From Cryomorphaceae bacterium (lineage in GTDB: Bacteria; Bacteroidota; Bacteroidia; Flavobacteriales; Schleiferiaceae), in NCBI GenBank assembly GCA_003455605.1, contig DMQR01000081.1, forward strand, positions 1 through 6,961: 6,961 nucleotides of DNA, written 5' to 3'. Positions within the stretch are counted from its first letter, which is position 1, and the number at the start of each line of letters is the position of its first letter. A program made the position numbers and the translations under genes. Of the stretch, positions 1-6,329 are shown piece after piece. The notes below the pieces were generated by a model. It was not told the DNA's origin, made no database searches, and saw only the letters and a list, made by a program, of their open reading frames with translations.

Positions 1-691
1 CCCCTGCGTGTCTTACTGTGATTAGTGGTTCTGCATAAGTAGTGCCAATAATGCGACCCCAGTCCTGTGCACGTGCCACTACACTGTCTAGAAAGCCCTT
101 GCTCGCAATGATTGTTTCTGGCTCATTACTATTAGGATCATAAAACTGGCTTGCATGTGCTTTTATACTGGCTAATTTTTGCTCAAATCCAGCGGATATA
201 TCTACAATTAGATCAGGATTTAAGTTATAAAACTGCAGGTATTTATACATAGTTTTTGGACGCCAAGGAGCTAATTTATTTCCATTTTCATCCAATTCAA
301 TTTTATGCAAACCACTATTAAAACAAGCTTCTTCAACCAAACGTGAAGCCCTGCCATGGTCAGGATGGCGATCTGTTGGGGCATTCATCAACACAATATC
401 TGGACGATATTTTCGTACCATTTTGACCACTAACAATTGTGATTCAAAATCGTAACTAACCTGACCATCGGACATACATAGGTTTTCTCTAACAGCACAC
501 CCTAGAATTTGAGCTGCCTGTGTAGCTTCCGCATCGCGTAACTCTGGAGTACCTCGAGAACCCATTTCACCGCGCGTCAAATCAACGATACCTACTTTCT
601 TTCCAGCGGCGGCATGTGTAGCTAGAATACCTCCAGCGCCCAACTCAACATCGTCGGGGTGGGCACCGAAAGCAAGAATATCAAGTTTCAT
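1..691 (-). CDS. bshB1: BshB1-type N-acetyl-glucosaminyl-malate deacetylase, 3' end cut by window
   Basis: PIG-L/LmbE-family zinc deacetylase. The BshB1 group removes the acetyl group from GlcNAc-malate in cytosolic bacillithiol synthesis. I translated 230 residues from the ATG at 691; the frame is open to base 1, so only a short C-terminal tail should be missing (the family is about 235-240 aa). The start MKLDILAFGAHPDDVELGAG carries the HPDD motif at residues 11-14, and HPDH lies at 109-112. H11, D14 and H112 have the spacing of the three zinc ligands of this fold, and D13 is the expected general base. DLTRGEMGSRGT (37-48) is the segment that favours BshB1 over general LmbE proteins. An AGGAA lies 9 nt before the start, inside the end of the upstream peroxidase gene, which ends 5 bp away, so the two are probably cotranscribed. 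By eye it is more AT-rich than the ccm genes. The family is certain; the exact substrate is inferred from similarity. Confidence 0.9.
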   Translation of the reverse strand, partial: MKLDILAFGAHPDDVELGAGGILATHAAAGKKVGIVDLTRGEMGSRGTPELRDAEATQAAQILGCAVRENLCMSDGQVSYDFESQLLVVKMVRKYRPDIVLMNAPTDRHPDHGRASRLVEEACFNSGLHKIELDENGNKLAPWRPKTMYKYLQFYNLNPDLIVDISAGFEQKLASIKAHASQFYDPNSNEPETIIASKGFLDSVVARAQDWGRIIGTTYAEPLITVRHAG

Positions 692-696
692 AGTCT

Positions 697-1278
697 TTAC
701 TTTCCTGAAGCAAAAGTCGTGATTTCCATGCTCATCGGGCTCGTTGAAGACTGGAAATGTGCAGCCCAGCGTCCATTTTCATCAATCAAAAATTTATTGA
801 AGTTCCAGCTCACCCTGGCATCAGCAACGCCATTCCTTTCCAAATTACACAACCATTGATAGACTTCATGTCCACTACTCCCGCTTGTTTTTACTTTGGT
901 CATCATTGGGAATGTTACATCATATCTAGACTTACAAAAAGCTGCTATTTCCTGATCGGAGCCTGGCTCTTCCCATGCAAAATCATTTGAAGGAAAACCG
1001 ATTATTGTAAAACTATCTCCACCATACATTCGATATAACCGTTCCAAATCTTTATACTGTGGAGTGTATCCGCACCTAGAAGCGGTATTTACAATCAGGA
1101 CGCGTTTTCCTTTTAATGAAGAAAAAGAAAAAAGTTCTCCGTCAATAGTTTTTGTCTTTAAGCTATAGAAATCAATGGACGGAATACCCATCGCTATGGC
1201 ATTCGGAGAAGCAATTTGGGCCTCTCTGCCGCAAGAGAAGAAAAACATCAACGTCAAAAGAGATAAAACTTGTTTCAT
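697..1278 (-). CDS. Glutathione peroxidase-family lipoprotein (probably thioredoxin-type)
   Basis: GPx-like peroxidase of 193 aa that would reduce peroxides with thioredoxin-like donors. The chosen start gives MKQVLSLLTLMFFFSC, a lipoprotein-like signal with C16 as candidate lipidated cysteine; the -3 Phe makes the lipobox weak. The catalytic domain runs from about 34 to 189. The peroxidatic cysteine is C69 (NTASRCGYTPQY, codon TGC, not selenocysteine). C115 lies 46 residues later, the spacing of the peroxidatic/resolving pair in yeast Gpx3-like 2-Cys enzymes. W158-N159 in SWNFNKF fit the Trp and Asn of the catalytic tetrad. The usual Gln of the QEPG motif is replaced by Glu (E103 in WEEPG), which is unusual. 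FPSND (95-99) stands for the classical FPCNQ. An in-frame ATG at 1347 was rejected because it adds 23 residues before the signal peptide and overlaps ccmB. It probably leads an operon with bshB1. Family is firm; electron donor and location are inferred. Confidence 0.88.
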   Translation of the reverse strand: MKQVLSLLTLMFFFSCGREAQIASPNAIAMGIPSIDFYSLKTKTIDGELFSFSSLKGKRVLIVNTASRCGYTPQYKDLERLYRMYGGDSFTIIGFPSNDFAWEEPGSDQEIAAFCKSRYDVTFPMMTKVKTSGSSGHEVYQWLCNLERNGVADARVSWNFNKFLIDENGRWAAHFQSSTSPMSMEITTFASGK

Positions 1279-1337
1279 GTCTAGGGTTTTTTGATAAACA
1301 TCAAAGGTGCTGGAATAGTTTGATGTAATTTTGTGAA
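1279..1337. promoter_or_regulatory. Divergent intergenic region between the peroxidase gene and ccmB
   Basis: These 59 bp are the only non-coding stretch able to hold promoters for both the minus-strand peroxidase–bshB1 pair and the plus-strand ccm cluster. Bacteroidota promoters use a TAnnTTTG -7 box with an upstream TTG. I see near matches: on the plus strand TAGTTTG (1316-1322, one base short), 22 bp after TTG (1291-1293); on the minus strand CACCTTTG (1302-1309), one mismatch, without a clear upstream TTG. Neither is convincing alone. That promoters lie here is inferred from gene arrangement. Confidence 0.45.
1298..1326. repeat. Perfect 8-bp inverted repeat in the divergent promoter region
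   Basis: ACATCAAA (1298-1305) and its exact reverse complement TTTGATGT (1319-1326) flank a 13-bp spacer. The arm centres are 21 bp apart, about two helical turns, the geometry expected for a dimeric DNA-binding protein. Each arm also puts TTTG facing outward toward its own gene, so the repeat may simply reflect two symmetric -7 boxes. As an RNA hairpin it would be AU-rich and weak. No regulator is encoded in the window. Confidence 0.4.
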
Positions 1338-1991
1338 ATGCAAACAATTATTCGCTTATTGGTTCGTTTTATCCGCCAAGAAGTGAGAAATAGCAACGTG
1401 CTTTTTTCGCTAGGCATATACCTGCTCGGCGTATCCTACCTCATTTATTTATTGAGCGGCAGCACACCTTCAGACTCGGTATGGAACACCCTGCTTTGGG
1501 TAATCGTATTTTTTGGATCGGTCCAATTATCTTCTCGAAGCTTCGAATTTGAGAGCGGGCCTTACTTCTATTACTTCCAAACAATCGCCAATGCTAAGCA
1601 CACTATCATCGCTAAGATGTTGTTCAATGTGGCGTACATGATGTTCCTGAGCACGGCTACTTGGGCCTTATTCAGTGTTTTTTTTGGCAACCCCGTTTAC
1701 AACACCGCTTTATTTTTTATTGGACTCATACTTGGAGCCACCGGATTTAGCGTGGTCTTAACATTGACTAGCGGCATTGCACACCGCACCAGAGGCAATA
1801 CCACATTGGGAGCAATTTTGGCCATCCCTCTGCTCTTCCCAGTAATTCAACTGACCAGTGCTATAAACCTGCAAGCCATCGTAGGCGTTACCCTTACCGA
1901 TGCCGCTAATTTATTGGGAACATTAGTTACTTTAGATATGGGAATAGGCCTCCTAGCCTACCTACTCTTTCCGTATCTTTGGCAAGATTAA
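1338..1991 (+). CDS. ccmB: CcmB, haem exporter ABC-type permease subunit
   Basis: Inner-membrane subunit of the CcmABCD complex, which uses ATP hydrolysis by CcmA to release haem-loaded CcmE for cytochrome c maturation. The protein has 217 aa, close to the usual 220 or so, with about six hydrophobic segments near residues 20-40, 48-66, 92-115, 122-142, 155-175 and 199-214. The segment at 67-95 (SFEFESGPYFYYFQ, then AKHTIIAK) matches the conserved cytoplasmic stretch of CcmB, and SGIAHRTRGNTTLGAILAIP (145-164) resembles the conserved loop before the fifth helix. Position as first gene before ccmC, D, E and F supports the call. There is no ccmA next to it, because the upstream neighbour is a divergent peroxidase gene. 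No Shine-Dalgarno sequence is seen. A generic ABC-2 permease is the alternative, but context makes CcmB much more likely. Confidence 0.9.
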   Translation: MQTIIRLLVRFIRQEVRNSNVLFSLGIYLLGVSYLIYLLSGSTPSDSVWNTLLWVIVFFGSVQLSSRSFEFESGPYFYYFQTIANAKHTIIAKMLFNVAYMMFLSTATWALFSVFFGNPVYNTALFFIGLILGATGFSVVLTLTSGIAHRTRGNTTLGAILAIPLLFPVIQLTSAINLQAIVGVTLTDAANLLGTLVTLDMGIGLLAYLLFPYLWQD

Positions 1992-1999
1992 AAGAACAG

Positions 2000-2647
2000 A
2001 TGAAAGGAAGCATTTATAAGGTATTGGGGTTGCTATTGGTCGCTTATAGTTTGATCTATGGTTTGTTGACCAAGGTGCCCGAACTCCCTATCATCGAAGA
2101 AAGTATTCGCAATCTGTTTTATCACGTCAGCATGTGGTTCGCCATGGTGGCCATGATGGCGGCGAGTTTTTGGAACGCCATTCGTTTCCTTGGCACCGAA
2201 GATTTGGCCAGAGACCGCCGAAGTATTAGCCTAGCCGAGATGGGTATGTTCTTCTCCTTCATGGGGCTGTTCACAGGAATGGTTTGGGCCAAGTATACGT
2301 GGGGCGCTTGGTGGACCAATGACCCGAAACTCAACGGCACTGCCATTACCATTCTCATTTACTTGGCCTACTTCGTGTTGCGCAACTCTATGGACGATGC
2401 CCGGAAAAAGGCGAGAATTTCAGCCGTCTACAACATTTTCGCCTTCGTGATGATGATTGTTTTTATCGGAATCCTCCCCCGTATGACCGACAGCCTGCAC
2501 CCTGGCAATGGTGGAAACCCGGGATTCAACAGTTATGATTTAGACAACGGACTGCGCATGGTGTTCTACCCAGCCGTATTAGGCTGGATTTTCGTGGGAA
2601 CCTGGATCGCTTCCTTGCGTTATAGATTAAAAGCTCTTCAAGAATGA
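2000..2647 (+). CDS. ccmC: CcmC, haem-handling membrane protein that loads CcmE
   Basis: Member of the haem-handling protein family that binds haem at a tryptophan-rich periplasmic segment and attaches it to CcmE. From the ATG at 2000 it has 215 aa and six predicted helices. H42 (LFYHVSMWF) and H167 (DSLHPGN) correspond in context and spacing (125 residues) to the two haem-ligand histidines of E. coli CcmC (124 apart). The tryptophan-rich motif is WGAWWTNDPKL (101-111), with Asn where the classical WGxWWxWD motif has Trp. LPRMTDSLHPG (159-169) and the C-terminal VFYPAVLGW stretch also look CcmC-like. An in-frame ATG at 1979 would add seven residues and overlap ccmB; I prefer 2000 because an A-rich stretch precedes it and the hydrophobic N-terminus then starts cleanly, but this is not decided. 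The stop overlaps the next start by 4 bp (ATGA). Confidence 0.92.
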   Translation: MKGSIYKVLGLLLVAYSLIYGLLTKVPELPIIEESIRNLFYHVSMWFAMVAMMAASFWNAIRFLGTEDLARDRRSISLAEMGMFFSFMGLFTGMVWAKYTWGAWWTNDPKLNGTAITILIYLAYFVLRNSMDDARKKARISAVYNIFAFVMMIVFIGILPRMTDSLHPGNGGNPGFNSYDLDNGLRMVFYPAVLGWIFVGTWIASLRYRLKALQE

Positions 2648-2832
2648 GAAAATTCTTACCACTTTTAGCTATGTGCTTGCCATTGATGGGATGGGCACAA
2701 AATGACAACCCGATGTACAGCAACGGCAAGATTTATGTAGTAGTAGTAGTCATCGCCATCATTTTTGTGGGTTTGGCGTTGTACTTGGTCCAATTGGACC
2801 GTAAAATCACCAAACTGGAAAATGAAAAATAG
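2644..2832 (+). CDS. ccmD: CcmD-like small membrane protein with an apparent signal peptide
   Basis: A 62-aa protein between ccmC and ccmE, the standard place for ccmD, whose product holds CcmE to the CcmABC complex. Residues 1-18 look like a cleavable signal peptide (MRKFLPLL, ending GWA before Q19). A single transmembrane helix follows at about 30-49, then a charged tail, LDRKITKLENEK, typical of CcmD. If the signal is cleaved, the mature protein is about 44 aa with its short N-terminus outside; classical proteobacterial CcmD lacks this leader. Residues 32-36 are five valines encoded by four GTA codons and one GTC. The start overlaps ccmC by 4 bp and the end overlaps ccmE by 11 bp. Sequence conservation in this family is low, so the call rests mainly on position, length and topology. 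Confidence 0.8.
   Translation: MRKFLPLLAMCLPLMGWAQNDNPMYSNGKIYVVVVVIAIIFVGLALYLVQLDRKITKLENEK
2737..2750 (+). repeat. GTA trinucleotide run inside ccmD
   Basis: Four tandem GTA units followed by GT (14 bp) encode valines 32-35 of the CcmD membrane helix, and the next codon is GTC. A slip of one unit would add or remove a valine without breaking the frame. The tract is short, so it is probably just codon choice in a hydrophobic segment. Confidence 0.6.
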
Positions 2833-3217
2833 CCAGATTGCTATCATCATTGCCATTGCAGTACTCATTGGCTTCACCCTTATTAACCTCGGCAACAGTG
2901 CTACCTACAGCAGTTTCGCGGATGCCAGCTTAAAGCAAGGAGAGACCACTACGGTCATCGGTTACCTCAACCTAAGGGAGCCAATGAGCTTCGACCCGAA
3001 GACTGTAACCCTCACCTTTGCTGCAAAAGATAAAAAAGGGAATGCGAGCACCGTGGTCTACAACCAACCTAAACCCCAAGATTTCGAGCGTTCCGAGGAA
3101 ATTACCATGACCGGATACGCCACCGACTCCGCCTTTGTTGCAACCGATATTTTGATGAAGTGTCCATCGAAATACAACGAACAAAACGAAGTGGATTCGG
3201 ATAAAATCTACAAATAA
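2822..3217 (+). CDS. ccmE: CcmE, periplasmic haem chaperone of the cysteine (CxxxY) type
   Basis: CcmE takes haem from CcmC in a covalent bond and passes it to the CcmF haem lyase. The protein is 131 aa (E. coli about 159). A membrane anchor spans about 5-24, followed by a beta-rich OB-fold domain with PQDFERSEEITMTG (85-98), a recognisable CcmE segment, and the haem-attachment region at the end. That region reads KCPSKY: C114 and Y118 replace the classical His and Tyr of HxxxY. This CxxxY form is known from the variant System I of archaea and some bacteria, described as lacking CcmH. The ATG at 2822 was chosen because it starts directly before the hydrophobic anchor; the longer reading from 2765 adds 19 tryptophan-rich residues that are only the shifted reading of ccmD. 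It overlaps ccmD by 11 bp and ends 5 bp before ccmF. Confidence 0.93.
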   Translation: MKNSQIAIIIAIAVLIGFTLINLGNSATYSSFADASLKQGETTTVIGYLNLREPMSFDPKTVTLTFAAKDKKGNASTVVYNQPKPQDFERSEEITMTGYATDSAFVATDILMKCPSKYNEQNEVDSDKIYK

Positions 3218-3222
3218 CCCCT

Positions 3223-5631
3223 ATGAACTACATTGGAGAACATTTATGGGCCGCCGAACTCGGACGGGGTTTAACGGCCTTTTCATTTGTATTCGCACTA
3301 CTATCCACCTATGCTTATTACACGAAAGCCGATGGTTGGAAAACCATTGGCCGCTTGGCCTTCCGAGTACATGCCATCACCCTTTTCGGACTTATTGGTA
3401 CCCTGTTTTTCATCATGGCCAACCACTACTTCGAATTTGACTATGTATGGAAACACACCTCATTAGATCTGCCGCCGCGCTATTTATTCTCTGCATTCTG
3501 GGAAGGTCAAGAAGGTTCCTTCCTTCTGTGGATGTTCTGGAATGCTATTTTAGGATGGATCCTCACCTACACCGCAAAGGACTTTGAAGGTCCAGTGGTT
3601 GGTGTATTTGCCGCCGTCCAAGCTTTCTTGGTGAGCATGATCTTGGGCATTTGGATTGGCGATTTACAGTTAGGCTACAGTCCTTTTAACCTAGTACGAG
3701 AACTTCCTGAAAACTTGGGTCTGCCTTGGACTCAATTCGAGGATTACCTTACCCGCTTCCCAAATTTCACGGACGGATCCGGGTTGAATCCATTACTGCA
3801 GAACTATTGGATGACCATCCACCCTCCAACATTATTCTTGGGCTTTGCCTCTACCCTCGTTCCATTTAGCTACGCCATCGCTGGCCTGTTGCGCAAAGAC
3901 TATACTTCTTGGATTTCAAGCGCTTTGAAATGGAGCGTATTCTCTGTTGGTATTTTAGGGGTCGGCATCTTGATGGGTGGCGCTTGGGCCTATGAGGCAT
4001 TAAGCTTCGGCGGATTTTGGGCATGGGATCCAGTAGAAAACAGCTCGTTGGTACCGTGGCTCACTATGGCCGCTGGCACGCACCTCCTACTCATCCAACG
4101 CAACAAAGGGGGTGTAATGCCGTCCGTATTATTCCTTTTGATTATCACATTCTTGTTGGTCTTGTATTCTACTTTCCTGACCCGTTCAGGGATTTTGGGG
4201 GATAGCTCGGTACATGCTTTCGTGGATTTAGGGTTGAGCGGTCAATTATTAATTTACCTCCTGTTCTTCACTCTTGGTAGCCTTGGCCTCTTCCTGTTTC
4301 GATACCGCGGCCTACCTAAAAAAGAAAAAGAAGACCGTATGGATAGCCGTGAATTTTGGATGTTTATAGGTGCTCTAGTGCTCTTGATTAGCGGTTTACA
4401 GATTTCCCTAAGCACCTCTTATCCTGTCTTCAACAAACTGTTTGGTCCAGAGGGATTGATTCACCTCTACGATGAAAACAAGGTATTGAACGATCCTATC
4501 ACGCACTACAATGCCATTCAGGTACCGTTCGCAATCATCATCACCTTATTGATCGGCGCGGGCCAATTCCTTTCGTACCGCCAAACCTCCACCAAACTGT
4601 TCTTCCAGCGTCAAATCACCACCCTCGTGGCAACCACCATTCTTACTGGATCAAGCTCTTGGGCACTGGAAATGTGGAACCCGATGTACATCACATTGAT
4701 GTGGACAAGCTATTATGCAGTGATCGCTAACCTTGAGTTTTGGATTCGTTGGGGTAAAGGACGATGGAACTTCGCAGGCGCCTCTGTGGCGCATACAGGT
4801 TTTGGGTTATTGATTGCCGGTGCCTTGGTCAGTAATGCCAACAAGGACATCATTTCTCAAAATAGAACCTTCATTCACGAAGATTTCCCTGCCAATGAAA
4901 ACCTCTTACTATCGCTTGGTGACACTGTTGAGATGGGCAAATATTGGGCCACCTGGTCGGGACAAAATGAAGAAGGCTATTACATAAATTACGAGCTGGA
5001 GTTCTTCGAGGAAATTGATGGGAAGCTTGAATCCGCGTTCAACCTCAGCCCACGCATTCAGCTCAACGAACGTATGGGCAATGTGGCAGAGCCAAGCACT
5101 AGACATACCCTTACCAAGGATATTTACACCCACGTGACCTACGCCGACTTGCGCACCGCAGAGGAGAGAGGTACCGACGAATGGAAAAACGAATTTGAGC
5201 TTGAGTTAAATATTGGCGATACACACTTCTTGTATGGGAAGTATCAATTAGAATTGGATACCCTAGTCGTCGATGCACCAAATGCTGGAAGTGAGCTTCA
5301 ATACGCCGTATTGGGAGCAGGATTGACCATCACTACATTAGAAGATAGCGTGTACAAAGTTATGCCAGTATATGCGGTTCAGGGCAACCAAGCGCAACAT
5401 GTTGATGCTGAAATCAAAGAATTAGGATTGAAATTTAGCTTTGACCGCATCAACTACGACACAAACAAACCTGTCATCATCGCAAGTGAACACACTGAAG
5501 CTGAAGTACCTTTTATTTTGGTCAAAGCCGAAGTTTTCCCTTGGATCAATCTCTTGTGGTTGGGCTCCATCTTAATAGCGGTCGGAACTGGCATCGCCAT
5601 TACGCAGCGCATAAAAAGAGAACGTAAATAA
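3223..5631 (+). CDS. ccmF: CcmF, cytochrome c haem lyase (CcsA/CcmF family), enlarged
   Basis: Polytopic membrane protein that joins haem delivered by CcmE to the CxxCH motif of apocytochrome c. The family landmarks occur in order: FWEGQEGSFLLW (92-103, usually GHEGS), MTIHPP (197-202), the tryptophan-rich GGFWAWDPVEN (263-273), TRSGI (320-324) and AHTGFG (523-528). H200, H331, H287 and H524 match in context and spacing the two periplasmic and two transmembrane histidines of E. coli CcmF. AEPSTRHTLTKDIYTHV (622-638) resembles the conserved periplasmic segment near the C-terminus. The protein has 802 aa against about 650 for E. coli CcmF. Most of the extra length lies in the periplasmic domain between about 540 and 772, before the last helix (773-792); a shorter insertion lies at about 150-190. 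The stop shares one base with the next start (TAATG). Confidence 0.94.
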   Translation: MNYIGEHLWAAELGRGLTAFSFVFALLSTYAYYTKADGWKTIGRLAFRVHAITLFGLIGTLFFIMANHYFEFDYVWKHTSLDLPPRYLFSAFWEGQEGSFLLWMFWNAILGWILTYTAKDFEGPVVGVFAAVQAFLVSMILGIWIGDLQLGYSPFNLVRELPENLGLPWTQFEDYLTRFPNFTDGSGLNPLLQNYWMTIHPPTLFLGFASTLVPFSYAIAGLLRKDYTSWISSALKWSVFSVGILGVGILMGGAWAYEALSFGGFWAWDPVENSSLVPWLTMAAGTHLLLIQRNKGGVMPSVLFLLIITFLLVLYSTFLTRSGILGDSSVHAFVDLGLSGQLLIYLLFFTLGSLGLFLFRYRGLPKKEKEDRMDSREFWMFIGALVLLISGLQISLSTSYPVFNKLFGPEGLIHLYDENKVLNDPITHYNAIQVPFAIIITLLIGAGQFLSYRQTSTKLFFQRQITTLVATTILTGSSSWALEMWNPMYITLMWTSYYAVIANLEFWIRWGKGRWNFAGASVAHTGFGLLIAGALVSNANKDIISQNRTFIHEDFPANENLLLSLGDTVEMGKYWATWSGQNEEGYYINYELEFFEEIDGKLESAFNLSPRIQLNERMGNVAEPSTRHTLTKDIYTHVTYADLRTAEERGTDEWKNEFELELNIGDTHFLYGKYQLELDTLVVDAPNAGSELQYAVLGAGLTITTLEDSVYKVMPVYAVQGNQAQHVDAEIKELGLKFSFDRINYDTNKPVIIASEHTEAEVPFILVKAEVFPWINLLWLGSILIAVGTGIAITQRIKRERK

Positions 5632-6329
5632 TGTCGGAAGGCCGTCCACATATCGCTATTATTGGCCAAGGCAATTTGGGGCGACAGCTCGGAGATGGAC
5701 TGCAAAATGCCTTTCAAATCACCACCCACGGTCGTGCCTTGGATATTCCCGCCGCCGCCGAGGTCATTATCGTATGTGTTCCTGACGATGCGACCATAGA
5801 AGTATGTGCTGCGCTACCTCAGCATTTATTAATCGTGCATACTGCTGGTGCCTTGCCAATGTGTAATACGCCGAGAAGTGGCGTGCTCTATCCGCTCTAC
5901 AGTTTCACGAAGGGTACAGAAGTAACTTGGGCCCAAGTTCCCTTTCTAATAGAAGCCCATTCCGATGAAGATTTGGCCGTCCTGACGAGTATCGCAAAAG
6001 CACTTTCACCGCTAACTTATGAGGTCAGCAGCGCAGGGCGAAACCAGCTGCATGTGAGCGCTGTGATGGTCAACAACTTCACCAACCATCTCTATACCTT
6101 AGCATTCCAGCACGCCAAGGAGCATAACCTTCCGGTGGAAACCTTATTTGCCATAATGAAGCAAGGACCCGATAAAGCCATCGCCATCGGACCTGAGGCG
6201 GCACAAACTGGACCCGCAGCACGCGGCGATAAGAAAACCATGAATGCTCACTTGGAACGAATAAGTAATCCGGAAGTACAGCGACTCTACACCCTATTAA
6301 GCGAAAGCATAGCAAAACGCAAGGCCTGA
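5631..6329 (+). CDS. Rossmann-like and DUF2520 domain protein
   Basis: A 232-aa predicted cytosolic protein of the F420-dependent NADP reductase-like/DUF2520 type. An N-terminal dinucleotide-binding fold starts with IAIIGQGNLG (8-17), continues with VIIVCVPDD (45-53), and has YPLYSF (87-92) where relatives have HPLxxF. The C-terminal helical domain carries HVSAVMVNNFTNHLY (141-155) and the DUF2520 hallmark QTGPAARGDKKT (192-203). The fold suggests an NAD(P)-dependent oxidoreductase, but I know no established substrate and name none. It shares one base with the end of ccmF and one with the start of the KdsC-type gene (TGATG). From family knowledge, DUF2520 genes commonly sit beside KdsC-type and Maf genes in Bacteroidota, so the link with ccm is more likely shared transcription than shared pathway. 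Confidence 0.9.
   Translation: MSEGRPHIAIIGQGNLGRQLGDGLQNAFQITTHGRALDIPAAAEVIIVCVPDDATIEVCAALPQHLLIVHTAGALPMCNTPRSGVLYPLYSFTKGTEVTWAQVPFLIEAHSDEDLAVLTSIAKALSPLTYEVSSAGRNQLHVSAVMVNNFTNHLYTLAFQHAKEHNLPVETLFAIMKQGPDKAIAIGPEAAQTGPAARGDKKTMNAHLERISNPEVQRLYTLLSESIAKRKA

Noticed and set aside
659..990. Plus-strand open frames opposite bshB1 and the peroxidase gene
   Set aside because: They are antisense to two genes with clear catalytic motifs and have no domain features of their own.
1..1278. Horizontal transfer of the more AT-rich left arm
   Set aside because: The composition difference is only an impression by eye, both genes are typical for the phylum, and there are no repeats or mobile-element traces at the boundary.
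1326..1333. TAATTTTG as a perfect TAnnTTTG -7 box for ccmB
   Set aside because: No TTG lies at the expected distance upstream, and the transcript would begin at or inside the ccmB start codon. Such A/T-rich octamers are easy to find by chance.
1279..1347. Longer start of the peroxidase gene at 1347
   Set aside because: It adds 23 residues before a good lipoprotein-type signal and overlaps the ccmB start, so the ATG at 1278 is preferred.
2122..2358. Minus-strand open frame opposite ccmC
   Set aside because: It has no recognisable motif and is fully covered by a well-supported gene on the other strand.
2765..2821. Upstream extension of ccmE
   Set aside because: The extra residues are the shifted reading of the ccmD membrane segment and would place a non-signal stretch before the membrane anchor.
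4909..5133. Minus-strand open frame opposite ccmF
   Set aside because: It lies within the conserved ccmF coding sequence and shows no family features.
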